From the NCBI GenBank assembly GCA_030323885.1, contig CM059203.1, forward strand, positions 2,542,001-2,606,000: a stretch of DNA of 64,000 nucleotides. Reading direction: 5' to 3'. This DNA comes from Branchipolynoe longqiensis (Eukaryota; Annelida; Polychaeta; Phyllodocida; Polynoidae). Within the stretch, counting starts at the first letter, position 1. Every line of letters starts with the position of its first letter. The position numbers and the translations under genes were made by a program. Shown in pieces: positions 51,683-62,235 of this stretch. The notes under the pieces were generated by a model that searched no databases, was not told the DNA's origin, and was given only the letters and a program-made list of their open reading frames with translations.

Positions 51683-51967
51683 AACCGTTTGCCTAGTGTT
51701 CGCATAACGTTATTCCAGCGATGTCGACGTGCTTCTGACGTCGCCATAATATTGGAACACGCGCGTAACGCTTCCCGACGTCTCGCTAATGGCCCTGTCA
51801 CACTACAACGTTTCTCACCGGCGACCCGTCAGCGTTGAAAATAAAATTAAAGCGTCGAGAAACGTTAAACTTTTAGGGGAAATATGGGGAAATTGGATGT
51901 TGGCGCAGCGTCTGAGTGGCGTGTTATTAGCGCGCGGCCAAGGTTGTGGTAACGTATATCGGCGCGT

Positions 51968-52247
51968 TCTCTCTGTGTCTCTGTCTGTGTCTCTGTCTGT
52001 GTCTCTGTCTGTGTCTCTGTCTGTGTCTCTGTGTCTGTCTCTGTATGTGTCTCTGTATGTGTCTCTCTCTGTGTCTCTGTCTGTGTCTCTGTCTGTGTCT
52101 CTGTTTATGTGTCTATGTGTATGTGTCTCTGTCTGTGTCTCTGTCTGTGTCTGTGTCTCTGTTTGTGTCTCTGTCTGTGTCTCTGTCTGTGTCTCCGTCT
52201 GTCTGTGTCTGTGTCTGTCTGTGCCTGTGCCTCTGTCTCTCTCTCTG
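51968..52247. repeat. (GTCTCT/GTGTCTCT)n microsatellite
   Basis: Irregular CTGTCTGTGTCT units for about 280 bp. Confidence 0.95.
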
Positions 52248-52450
52248 AGACACACACACAGAGACACACACATACACACACACAAATACACACACAGAGA
52301 CACAGATACACACACACAGACACACAGAGACACACAGAGACACACAGACACACAGACACACACAGACACAGACACACAGAGACAAAGATACATACACACA
52401 GACACAGAGACACACACACAGACACAAACACAGACACACACACACACCAA
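52248..52450. repeat. (CACAGA/GACACACA)n microsatellite
   Basis: Complementary in character to the preceding run; the two meet at CTCTCTCTCTGAGACACACA and can fold into a long hairpin. Ser/Leu/Cys- and Thr/His-rich frames are artefacts. Confidence 0.95.
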
Positions 52451-52997
52451 CGTGTGAGCAACGTCCCTCCAACGCGCTTAAAACGTGTGTCGACGTCTGC
52501 CTAACGTCATTGTCACGTCATCCCGACGTAACGGCTTGACGTCAAAAGTTTTGAACATGTTCAAAACCTTGACGCGCGCCGACGTAACACGACGTAACAT
52601 GACGTAGCTCGACGTCAGTCTAACGTCATTATGACGTCATAATAATGTAACCCAACGTACGACAAGGTAATGACCAAATGTGATCATGTCAGGTTTACGT
52701 TAACTCGTTACGTCGTAGCGTGACAGGGGTATAAAAAGTGACACACGTCGACGAGTGTTGGAGAGAAACGTCCGAGTGTTTGTTGTTGTTGTTTTGGGGA
52801 GTTTTCAGTCACATTGGTGCGCTGAAGGCTGCAAAGCTGCAGCACTGAATGGGCCTAAAGCAGTCCCATGTGGTCGGGAGTTGGCTTCCGGTGTGTAGTG
52901 ATCAGAGGAATTGAGGGGTAGGGGGGGGGGGGGGGGAGGAAAAAGGCAGCCTAAGAGTCCAACCACAGTCCTCTGAGAGGGCCCGGGGAGGCTGGGT

Positions 52998-53200
52998 GGT
53001 TGGTGTAGTTTTACACCCCAGTAAGACCCTAGGCCATACCAGGATGTGCACCGACTTGTAACAGCGCGCACGTCCGAGTGGGACTGCACCATAACGTAGC
53101 CTAACGTATCCATGAGTGTGCACTGTCACAAGTCGGTGCCCGCCCTAATAAATAGTAATATGACCTTAGATGTTGCTAGGACATAAAACAACAATCAACA
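52998..53200. mobile_element. two S1 tails in inverted orientation, within G1
   Basis: A minus-strand tail (53000-53070, GTAGTTTTACACCCCAGTAA) is followed by a plus-strand tail (53108-53200, ATGAGTGTGCACTGTCACAA...TGCTAGGACATAAAACAAC). A (CAA)n run ends it. Confidence 0.75.
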
Positions 53201-53479
53201 ACAACAACAACAACCCCTACTGCCCCACCTTACTGCATACTGCATCAGGCTACTACAAATGAAACTGAATATGCAGCATTTATAACATTTTTTTTAGAGT
53301 AGTGTTTTGAACTTAGGGGTAGTGTTTTGAACTTAATGATAGTGTTTTGAGCGTGGCCACAGTAGTGTTTTGAACCTACCTTCAACTAGGTTCAAAACAC
53401 TATGGTAGTGTTTTGAACCTAGGTTCAAAACACTACCGTAGTGTTTTTGTGGGGTAGTGTTTTCAACTTACTACACCGG

Positions 53480-54165
53480 CACACTTTGTTTGTACAGACG
53501 GCGTACAATGCCTGCTGATGACCGGTCAGACACAACCCGGCACACTCTGTTTGTACAGACGGCGTACAATGCCTGCTGGTGACTGGTCAGACACGACCCA
53601 GCACACTTTGTTTGTACAGACGGCATACAATGCCTGCTGGTGACTGGTCAGACACAACCCGGCACACTCTGTTTGTACAGACGGCGTACAATGCCTGCTG
53701 GTGACCGGTCAGACACAACCCGGCACACTCTGTTTGTGCAGACGGCGTATAATGCCTGCTGGTGACAGGCCAGACACGACCCGGTTCGCTCTGTTTGCAT
53801 AGTCGGTGTACAATGCCTGCTGGTGACAGGCCAGACACGACCCGGTTCGCTCTGTTTGCATAGTCAGTGTACACTGCCTGCTGCTGACAGGCCAGACATG
53901 ACCCGGTTTGCTCTGTTTGCGCAGCCGGCATACAATGCCTGCTGGTGACCGGTCCGACACTCTATTTACATAGATGGCGTACAATGCCTGATGCTGACCG
54001 GTCCGACACTATATTTACATAGACGGCATACAATGCCTGGTGCTAACCGGCCAGACACGACCCGGTTCGCTCTGTTTGCACCTACGACGTACAATGCTTG
54101 CTGCTAACCAAACCGACAGCCTCTGCTCATACAGATGACATACAATACCTGCTGCTAGTTTTCTC
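53480..54165 (+). repeat. 61-bp minisatellite, about 12 units
   Basis: GTACAATGCCTGCTGRTGAC recurs every 61 bp from 53504 to 53870, later units being shorter (47-61 bp). Each contains GACCGGTC or GACAGGCC and CCCGG. Confidence 0.92.
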
Positions 54166-54169
54166 AACA

Positions 54170-54545
54170 CTCTCTGTTTGTGTTGAGTGTTTGTAGTCAG
54201 TGAGTGAATGTGGTGAGAGTGTAGTGCGTGGGTGAATGTGGTGAGTGAGTGAATACGATGACTGAGTGGGTGAATGTGGTGAGTGAATGTGGTGAGTGAA
54301 TGTGGTGAGTGAGTGAATGTAGTGAGTGTGTGAATGAGGGGTTAACGTAGTTAGTGTGTGAGTGAGTGAATGTAGTGAGTTAGTGAATGAGTGTAGTGAG
54401 TGAGTAAATGTGGTGAGTAAGTGGGTGAAAATGGTGAGTGAATACGGTGAGTGAGAATAGTGAGTGAGTGAATGTAGTAAGTGAGGCAGTGAGTGGATGT
54501 GGTGAGTGAGTGGATGAGTGAGTGTGGTGAGTGGATGAGGGATTG
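54170..54545. repeat. GTGAGTGAATGTG array
   Basis: Irregular 8-20-bp GTGAGTGA/ATGTGGTGAG units. Frames on the minus strand (HSLTHSL) are artefacts. Confidence 0.88.
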
Positions 54546-54559
54546 ATTGAGTCTCGTCA

Positions 54560-56030
54560 GCGCGAGAGTTTTCTGGTGAGACTTGCCGATGTGTGTGTGC
54601 ATGTGTGCGCGTGCGTGTATGCAGTAAGAGAGACTTGCTGGTGTGTGTGTGTGCATGTGTATGTGTGTGTGCGTGTGTGAGTATGTGTGTGTGAGTGTGT
54701 GCATGTGTGCATGCATGTGTGCAGTAAGATACTTGCCGGTGTGTGCATGTATGTACGTGTGTGCATGTGTGCAGCAAGATATTCCTGGTGTGTGTGCATG
54801 TGTCTGTGCGTGTGTGTGCATGCATGTGTGCAGTAAGAGACTTGCTGGTGTGTGTGTGTCTGTGCAGGTGTGCAGTAAGAGACTTCCCGGTGCGTGTGTG
54901 CGTGGGCGTGCTGCGTGTGCATGAGCTGTGTGTGTCATTGTTGCATGTGTGCGTGTGGTATGAGACTTGCTGGTGCATGTGCATCTCCATGTGCATGTGT
55001 GTGTGGTAAGAGACTTGCCGGTGCATGTGAGTGTGTGAGTGGTAAGAGACTTGCCACTGTGTGTGCATGTGTGTATGTGTGCATGAGTGTGTGCATGTGT
55101 GTGTGCATGCGTGTGTGCAGTACGATACTTGCCAGTGTGTGTGTGCATGTGTGTGTGTAGTAAGTGACTTGCCAGTGTGTGCATGTTGATGTGTGTATGT
55201 ATGTGTGTGCATGTGTGAGTGGTAAGAAACTTGCCGGGACATGTGTGTATGTCCTTGTGTAGGCATGTGTGTGTGTTGTATGAGACTTCCTGGTACAAGT
55301 GTGTGCGTGTGTGTGTGGTTAGAGACTTGGCAGTGCATGTGCGTGTGTGTGTGTGGTAAGAGCCTTGTTGATATGTGTGTGTGCGCAGTAAGAGACTTGC
55401 CAGTGTGTGTGAGTGTCTGTGTGGTAAGAGACTTGCTGGTGGGTGTGAATGTGTGTGTGGTAAGAGACTTGCTGGTGCATGTGAGTGTATGTGCAGTACG
55501 AGACTTGCCGGTGCATGTGTGTGTGTGCAGTAAGAGACATGCAGGTGCATGTGAGTGTGCGTGTGGTAAGAGACTTGCCGGTGTGTGTGAGTGTGTGTGT
55601 GGTAAGAGACTTGCCGGGCAGTGTGCATGTGTGTGCAGTCCGAGACTTGCCGGTGCCTGTGTGTGTGCATGAAGTAAGAGACTTGCTGTGCATGTGAGTG
55701 TGAGTGTGTGGTAAGAGACTTGCCAGTGTGTGTGAGTGTGTGTGTGGTAAGAAACTTGCAGGTGCATGTGAGTGCGTGGGGTAAGAGACTTGCTGGTGCA
55801 TGTGAGTGTGTGTGCAGTAAGAGACTTGCCGGTGTGTGTGAATGTGTGCGCAGTAAGAGACTTGCAGGTGCATGTGAGTGTGTGTGTGGTAAGAGACTTG
55901 CCAGTACGTGTGAATGTGTGTGCGGTAAGAGACTTGCCGGTGTGTGTGAATGTGTGTGCGTTAAGAGACTTGCCAGTGCGTGTGCATGTGTGTATGTACT
56001 TGTGTGTGCGTGTGTGCAATAAGGCTTAGC
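54560..56030. repeat. 34-37-bp minisatellite, about 32 units
   Basis: Unit of the form GTAAGAGACTTGCCGGTGTG + TGTGAGTGTGTGTG. Regular 34-37-bp spacing from 55360 to 55970, longer and more variable before. Stop-poor frames on both strands (630 codons minus, Cys/Val-rich plus) follow from the unit. Confidence 0.93.
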
Positions 56031-56169
56031 GTGCCGGTGTTAAGGAGACGGGTCAATATGGCGGAGCCTTCCCGGCAGCCTCTGCGGAATATTGATGACT
56101 CATGCGCAGAAAACGATGCGCAGTGAGGGCTTGCCTTTTTAAGTGCATTCAAATGCATATCAGACATGT

Positions 56170-56345
56170 TAGTGTCTTAGCCTCCCCTCTCCCCTCCCCC
56201 TCCCCCTCCCCCCTCCCCCGCTCCTTCCCACCTCCCCTCCCTCCACCCTCCTTTCGTTCCCCCTCCCTTTCCCACCACCCCTCACCCCCTCCTTCCCTCC
56301 CCCCTCCACCCTCCCCCGCTCCTTCCAACGCTCCTCCCCTTCCTA
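56170..56345. repeat. C-rich polypyrimidine tract
   Basis: CCCCTCCCCCTCCC-type sequence. Confidence 0.92.
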
Positions 56346-56367
56346 AACCGCCAAGATGCATATGGTT

Positions 56368-56462
56368 TAATGGGTGCGCAAGTATCTAGGATATATAGGT
56401 CACATTTAGGTCAGTGTTTCGGATTGACAAATTTGATGCTTTCATCGGATTGTGCAACTTTA
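56368..56462 (-). mobile_element. M1 MITE fragment
   Basis: GCAAGTATCTAGGATATATAG and the terminal TTCATCGGATTGTGCAACTT. Confidence 0.65.
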
Positions 56463-56491
56463 CCATCACTTCACCAACTCCTCCTCCACCG

Positions 56492-56842
56492 ACCAGACGG
56501 GATGGCCGAATGAGTTGAGCGTCCATCTCTTGTTTTGGGAGTTCGGGGAATCCGAACCCATGAGTTTGTGCGTTCGAATCCTGGTCCAGTCAAACCAATG
56601 ACTTAAAAATTGATAGTTGTCACTTTCTAGCCTGGCGCTCGGCATTATTAGAATAGGGCAAGGACTGGTTGGCTCAGCACCAGGATAATCTGACTGAGTG
56701 GGCCCCAGTCATGGTACTGGGGGCCTGGTCTCCCATTGGGACAGCACTATAAAGTCACCATGAGTGTGCACTGTCACAAGTCAGTACCTGCGCTGATATG
56801 AGCTTAGATGTTGCTAGGACGCAAAACAATAACAAACAAAAC
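56492..56842 (+). mobile_element. S1B SINE, full length with longer head
   Basis: ACCAGACGGGATGGCCGAAT head. The variable region is extended (GGGAATCCGAACCCATGAGT) before the B box GCGTTCGAATCC. Tail ACGCAAAACAATAACAAAC. Confidence 0.87.
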
Positions 56843-56973
56843 AAACCTCCACCTCCCCCCACCCACTACCACCAACACACAAACACACCATGTTTCCAAA
56901 CCCCACCTCTCCACACTCATTAAATGACAGCCAGTTAATAACCGAACATCCCATGAGGTCTCATCTGCGGGTG

Positions 56974-57316
56974 ACCAGACGGGATGGCCGAATGAGTTAG
57001 AGCGTCTGTCTCCCGTGCTGGTAGATCGTGGGGTCATGGGTTAGAACCCAGGTCGAGTCAAACCAATGACTTAAAAATTGATACTTGTCACTTCCTAGCC
57101 TGGCGTTCGGCATTATTAGGATAGGGCAAGGACTGGTTGGCTCAGTGTCAGGATAATATGACTGAGTGGGATATTAGGTCATGGTGCTGGTGGCCTGGTA
57201 TTCCAGTGGAGCAGCACTATAAAGTTGCCATGAGTGCGCACTGTCACAAGTCGGTACCCGTCCTGATATGACCTTAGATGTTGCTAGGACATAAAACGAC
57301 AACAAACGAACAAACA
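56974..57316 (+). mobile_element. S1B SINE, full length
   Basis: ACCAGACGGGATGGCCGAAT head, degraded B box GGTTAGAACCC, tail GGACATAAAACGACAACAAA. Confidence 0.9.
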
Positions 57317-57384
57317 GCTGCGGGTGTGTTTATCCTTAGTTTCCATGGTGACCAGAGGTTTAAGATGGCAGTAATAGGTGGGGG

Positions 57385-57432
57385 TGGGGGTAGGGGTAGG
57401 GGTGGTTGTGGGTGTGGGTGTGGGGGGGCGGT
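57385..57432. repeat. GT-rich tract
   Basis: GGGGTGGGGGTAGGGGTAGG and GTGGGTGTGGG sequence, a small-scale version of the large GT blocks. Confidence 0.85.
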
Positions 57433-57451
57433 GGTCAGTAGCCGTCTGTTA

Positions 57452-57732
57452 GTTGGTTGGTTGTTGGAATTTTACGTCCTGGCGACATCTAAGGTCATAT
57501 CAGGATGGGTACCGACTTGTGACAGTGCACACTCATGGCGTCTTAATAGAGCTGTCCCACTGGGAAATCAGGCCACCAGAACCATATCCCACTCAGTCAC
57601 ATTATCCTGACATTGGACTAACCAGTCCTTGTCCTATCCTGATAATGCCGAGTGCCTGGCTAGGAAGCGACAAGTATCAATTTGTATAAGTCATCGGTTT
57701 GACTCGACCCGGAATCGAACTCCCGATCTCCC
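57452..57732 (-). mobile_element. S1A SINE, head partly missing
   Basis: Tail TTGGTTGGTTGTTGG complement and body; stops in the head at CGGGAGATCGGGAG. Confidence 0.85.
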
Positions 57733-57776
57733 GTCTGTTAATAGGAGGCTATCACCATTCATACTGGATTCAGGTC

Positions 57777-58092
57777 ATTTTATATCCTAGCAACATCTAA
57801 GGTCCTATCAAGACCAGTACTGACTTGTGACAGTGACATTGTGACTTTATAGTGGTGCCCCACTGGGAGACCAGGCCACCAGCACAATGACCTAATTTCC
57901 CACCCAGAAAAATTGTCCTGATACTGAGCTAACCAGTCAGTCCTTGTCCTATCATAATAATGACAAGCGCTAGGCTAGGTAGGGGCAAGTATCAATTTTG
58001 TAAGTTATTGGCGTGACTCAACTGCGATTCAAACTCCGATATTTCGCAAGGGAAGCCTGCACTCTTACCGATTCGGCCACCGCGTCTGGTCC
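57777..58092 (-). mobile_element. S1A SINE, full length
   Basis: Minus strand head ACCAGACGCGGTGGCCGAAT. Tail shortened to TTGCTAGGATATAAAATG. Confidence 0.87.
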
Positions 58093-58225
58093 AGTTTTTT
58101 TTTACCCGCATATGACAATAAGTGGCAAGAGCAATGTAAGATAACAATCAAGGTAGAACCTATGCACAAATGAGGGCAGTGTAACATATTAATGCAATAA
58201 ATCACAAGAAAGTAGAGAGAGGAGG

Positions 58226-58554
58226 ATTTGTTTGTTTGTTTGTTGTTTTACGTCCTAACAACATCTAAGGTCATATCAGGACGAGTACTGACTTGTGACA
58301 GTGCGCACTCATAGCAACTTTATAGTGCTGCCCCACTGGGATATCAGGCCACCAGCACCATGACCTGATATCTAACTCAGTCACATTATCCTGACACTGA
58401 GCCAACCAGTCCTTGCCCTATCCTAATAATGCCAAGGAAGTGACAAGTATACATTTTTAAGTCATTGGTTTGACTCGACCAGGGTTCGGACCCACGATAC
58501 CATGGTCTACCAACACAGGAGACGGATGCTCTAACTCATTCGGCCATCCCGTCT
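58226..58554 (-). mobile_element. S1B SINE, full length
   Basis: Minus strand head CAGACGGGATGGCCGAATGA; tail GACGTAAAACAACAAACAAA. Confidence 0.9.
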
Positions 58555-58635
58555 GGGAAAAACACCTCCCAAAAAAACTAAAAAACTCCACCTAATTGAA
58601 ATATCTCTTGATAGAAAGAAACAGTATTCTTGACA

Positions 58636-59022
58636 GAACCGAAGGCTAAGGGAGCAAACCCTAAACAGAAAATCATGTCACTGTGGCAGCATCAAGGGCG
58701 GTTGATCTATGGAACTCCCAACATCTCCCGACCAGCCACTGCAGGGACAAATAGTTTTGCGGCTGTCTGGACATCTTCTTGCTAGTGTGAGACCTCTATT
58801 TGCTCCCCGAGAGAGTGCCGCTGGTAACTTGCAAAAGCCAGCAACACTTCAACACTTTTGCAGGCAGCTTTCATGAAATGTGAAACCTGAAGCTAAGAAA
58901 TATTACGACCGACTCATGGACATCACTCTCACAGCAGAGAGCTAAATGGAGAGCGACAGTCAAGTTATGAGAGCAGTCTTTGTCGCATCGCGACTGATAG
59001 CATGATGATGATGATGATAATG
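58636..59022 (+). mobile_element. L repeat copy 3 (probable LINE 3' end)
   Basis: GAACCGAAGGCTAAGGGAGC, GGAACTCCCAACATCTCCCG, CTCTATTTGCTCCCCGAGAG, ACTCTCACAGCAGAGAGCTA and GCATCGCGACTGATAGC, ending ATGATGATGATGATAATG. No intact frame. Confidence 0.6.
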
Positions 59023-59027
59023 TCATG

Positions 59028-59064
59028 GAAACATCTAATTCTGAGGTCATATCAGGACGGGTTT
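59028..59064 (-). mobile_element. S1 tail fragment
   Basis: AAACATCTAATTCTGAGGTC and ATATCAGGACGGG. Confidence 0.65.
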
Positions 59065-59786
59065 CTATAGATAAGTTCCATAACTAGTAATAACTAGTAA
59101 AACAAGATGGCGCTGTAAGACCAGGCCCAGTGTCCAACATTCTGCTAAGCAGGTCAAAGAACTCTCGACAAATCATTTCTGACTGCGTCCAGTGGACATG
59201 CGGCTTATTTCTTTGCATCGCTTATTCCACGTATAAGACCTGCATTCCAACGACGTAGCCTGAGGTCTCATGAGGTCTCACGAGGTCTCGCGTGCTTAGC
59301 GTGGACACGTGATCTAATGTACCAGTCAATAAGGCCTACACCCTTCCCCCATTATCGCCCAGCCACTAACGGCGCTCCATATTAACTGTAATTGGTGCCT
59401 GAAAGCCTTGCCATAGTGGGCGATAATACAGGTGTATTCCAAGCAGGGAGGCAGACGACAATCACGTCTCATAGCGACTGCATCCGGGAGCATGACTCGT
59501 GTGTTTTTCGCATGCAGGATATTTTCGCGTATATTTATTTTTGTTAAACCGCTAACTTTAGTTGTATTCATGTGTGTGGCTACATCATTGTACTTTATTC
59601 ATAGCAGAGTGTAATATAATAATGTGGTGCATTCGGCGTCAGGGGTTGGTTGAAAAGGAAAACAAAACAAACTAAAGCACGAAAATTATATTCACAAAAA
59701 TAGGGCAATATTTATTCATTGATGTAATGCCTGGATTTGACCTGGCCGACTGGCCAATAAAGCTATTGTCAGTTGAAATCTGCTAA
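59065..59786. other. no gene or recognised repeat
   Basis: One of the few moderately long unique-looking stretches. Contains GAGGTCTCATGAGGTCTCAC-type direct repeats at about 59263-59290. Frames of 60-81 codons show no similarity I recognise. Confidence 0.5.
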
Positions 59787-60095
59787 GTTGGTTGTTTTAC
59801 GTCTTGGCAACATCTAAGGTCATATCAGGATGGATATTGACTTGTGACAGTGCCCACTCATGGCGACTTTATGGTGCTGCCCCACTGGGTGACCAGGCCA
59901 CCAGCACCATGACTTGATATACCACTCAGTCACATTATCCTGATACTGATCCAACCAGTTATTGCCCTATCCTAATAATGCCAAGCGCCTGGCTCGGAAG
60001 CGACAAGTATCAATTTTATATGGCATTGCTTTAACTCAGCTGGGATTCGAACGCTCGACCTTCCGCATGGGAGGCCTGCGCTTTACTGATTCAGC
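59787..60095 (-). mobile_element. S1A SINE
   Basis: Body and head with GAGCGTTCGAATCCCAGC; ends at GCTGAATCAG. Tail TTGCCAAGACGTAAAAC. Confidence 0.87.
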
Positions 60096-60154
60096 TAAGT
60101 CTGAGGTAGCAGGAGGGCAACCACATGTCAGCACCGAATAGTGAGCGAATTATT

Positions 60155-60330
60155 GGAGTTTTACGTTCTGGCAACATCATAGGTTATATCAGAACGCGTG
60201 TATTTCAACGGGCACATATTGCGGCTTAATAGTGCTTCCCCATTGTGATCCTGACACTGAGCTAGGTAGCAACAAGTATCAATTATATAAGTCATTGGTT
60301 TGATTCGGCTGAGACTGAATCGGTCAGACT
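60155..60330 (-). mobile_element. S1 SINE with large internal deletion
   Basis: Tail (AGTTTTACGTTCTGGCAAC complement) and the CTTATATAATTGATACTTG segment remain; about 130 bp between is missing. Confidence 0.75.
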
Positions 60331-60404
60331 GAGTTTGACTCGGTCTGACCACAGCTAGCTTGAGTCGGCCCTGTTGAAGCCATGCGTTGTCACGTGTGCA
60401 TATA

Positions 60405-60919
60405 CAGTATAACCCCCTTAAACCAAACTTGAAGGGACCCTAGAAATTTGTTTGGGTTAACCGATCATTAGTTTAACCGAGCTTTGGCTTCGACTTTGAG
60501 TTGGCTTTGGCAAAAACGTGGGTGCATTATGAATGTAATATACAATGTATGTGGAGACTTTGATTATTGATTTTTATGTATATACAGTATAACCCCCATT
60601 AAACCATGCTTGGTTAAACCAAATGATCGGTTAATCCAAACATTTTTCGGCGGCCCGGCAAAAAAAACCATTTATCATATAAAAAAGTTGGTGGGGTCTC
60701 AGATGACCTTATAACCACATGAAAGTTTGGTTTAACCGTATTGGAAGTGGCCTGGGGCCTGAACATTTTGTTTGGATTAACTGATAATTTGGATTAACCG
60801 ACTTTGGCTTGACCAACCTTTTAATATGATAAATGGTAGTATTTTGCCGGGCGGCCGAACAAAGTTTGGATGAACCGATCATTTGGTTTAACCGAGCTTG
60901 GTTTAACGGGGTTGTACTG
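60405..60919. mobile_element. P1 pogo-like composite MITE, uninterrupted (515 bp)
   Basis: CAGTATAACCCCCTTAAACC at the left, an internal start-like CAGTATAACCCCCATTAAAC at 60585, and AACGGGGTTGTACTG at the right with TA flanks. It supplies the empty site for the Harbinger-like insertion at 13494. Confidence 0.8.
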
Positions 60920-60927
60920 TACAGACT

Positions 60928-61010
60928 TAGGTGTGTACGTGTTGGTGTGTGTACGCGTGTGTGAGGTGTGTGTGTCCGTGTGTGAGGTACGTGTATGTGT
61001 GAGGGGAGCA
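60928..61010. repeat. GT-rich run
   Basis: GTGTGTACGCGTGTGTGAGG-like sequence; a G run follows at 61101-61112. Confidence 0.75.
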
Positions 61011-61173
61011 CGATGGAGGATAGTTGAAAGCCACGAGCCGACAGGAAGTGCCTGAAAAAGTAGCACGCATGCGTAGGGCAGCAATGCATTGTGGACTGAG
61101 GGGGGGGGGGGGCAGGGGGGGGAGGCACTGTGTGGGTGTGTGTGGTGGGGGAGGGAGGGTTAATGCTAGTCCA

Positions 61174-61470
61174 CGATAGAGCACAGGCTTCCCGTGTGGA
61201 AGGTCCGGAGTTCGAATCCCAGCCGAATCAAACCGATGACTTATATAATTCATACTTGTTGCTACCTAGCTTAGTGTTCGGTATTAATAGGATAGGACAA
61301 GGACTGGTTCAGGATAATGTGACTGCATGGGATATCGGGTCATGGTGCTGGCGGCCTGGTCTCCCTGGTTGGGCAGCACTACAAAGTCAATGTGAGTGCA
61401 CAATCACAAGTCAGTAACCATCCTGATATGACCTTAGATGTTACCAGGACGTAACAATTCCAATAACCAA
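61174..61470 (+). mobile_element. S1A SINE, 5' end missing
   Basis: Starts GATAGAGCACAGGCTTCCC, B box GAGTTCGAATCCC, small deletion removing GGCTCAGTGT. Tail GTTACCAGGACGTAACAATT. Confidence 0.85.
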
Positions 61471-61835
61471 TCAACTGTTATTCCATGGGCTGAGAACCCC
61501 AGCCATTTCACCCAATATTCCATCAATTATTGACCACATGTGTAGTTCCATGTGCACTGCGCATGCGCATGCCACACCCATATTGGCTGAACCGGAAGTT
61601 GCTGCTAATGGAGGCCGCAATGGTTATTGACCGAACAACCAGGGCTTCAGACAGCCGCTTTCGCAACTTAATCCGAAGGTGGAAGGTGTGGTGGAATATT
61701 TTGATTGATGGAGGTGGCGTAGGTTAATTTTATTCTGCCACACCTGATTAGTCACTCGCTTAGCGTTCGAAGACTTCTTTAGTTACCGCATAATATGCAC
61801 AAACACGTCTCCACTCAAAAAGCTGGCACTTTTAG
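61471..61835. other. no gene or recognised repeat
   Basis: Unclassified unique-looking sequence. Confidence 0.5.
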
Positions 61836-62171
61836 TTAAAGCTGCATAGTCCGATGAAAATATCAAATTTCTCAAAACCTAAGCAATTACCTAGATTTGA
61901 TTGTACATATCTTAGATACTGGTGCACTTATTAACCCTTAGTCACCACCCAGAAGGTGAATAGAATATGTTAGTGCAGAGGCCTATGGTGTCAGAGTTTT
62001 GGCGTGCTTGCCAAAATTAATTTTGCATGTTTCCACTTTAAATATCTCAAAGTTAGCCATTTAAAATAAAAGTTACTTCAAACGAAAGTCAGGTAGATTA
62101 TAACGATCATCCTAATATATTTATCTAAGAAAATGATAGAAACTCAAAACCATTGGACTATGCAACTTTAA
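61836..62171 (+). mobile_element. M1 MITE, full length
   Basis: AAAGCTGCATAGTCCGATG to the complement of CCATTGGACTATGCAACTTT, TTAA at both edges. The right TTAA is shared with the next M1. Confidence 0.87.
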
Positions 62172-62235
62172 AGTTGCATAAAGCATTCAAATTTTTCAAA
62201 AACCAAAACTTCTCCTTAGAATTAGATTTGATTTC
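62168..62235 (+). mobile_element. M1 MITE, 5' fragment
   Basis: TTAAAGTTGCATAAAGCATTC... to AGAATTAGATTTGATT is the left end of a second M1, cut by the S1 insertion. Confidence 0.75.

Larger units (their letters stand above)
51793..52728. mobile_element. MITE with CCCTGTCACACTACAACG ends, nested in G1
   Basis: The left end CCCTGTCACACTACAACGT is matched by the complement of ACGTCGTAGCGTGACAGGG. The right half is full of GACGT and AACGTCAT motifs. Its centre carries the two microsatellites listed next. Target duplication is unclear. Confidence 0.7.
51426..53475. mobile_element. G1 transposon, CCGG target duplication, 2,050 bp
   Basis: CCGG occurs at 51422-51425 and 53476-53479, and once in intact array units. 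TIRs of 23 bp begin TGTAG and match at 20 of 23. Each end has nine copies of GTTCAAAACACTACC or its complement (51432-51591 and 53297-53467). No transposase frame; the interior holds another MITE and SINE pieces, so it is non-autonomous. TGTA...TACA ends with a 4-bp duplication recall integrase-related (Ginger-like) DNA transposons; that assignment is from memory. Confidence 0.82.

Noticed and set aside
51789..52504. Ser/Leu- and Thr/His-rich frames over 200 codons
   Set aside because: They translate the GTCTCT and CACAGA microsatellites.
53480..54165. CRISPR array
   Set aside because: The 61-bp units are continuous tandem repeats without unique spacers, in a eukaryotic context.
54127..56019. 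630-codon minus-strand frame and Cys-rich plus-strand frames that look like secreted or toxin-like peptides
   Set aside because: They are translations of a 34-37-bp minisatellite in several frames. There is no signal peptide, intron structure or disulphide framework independent of the repeat.
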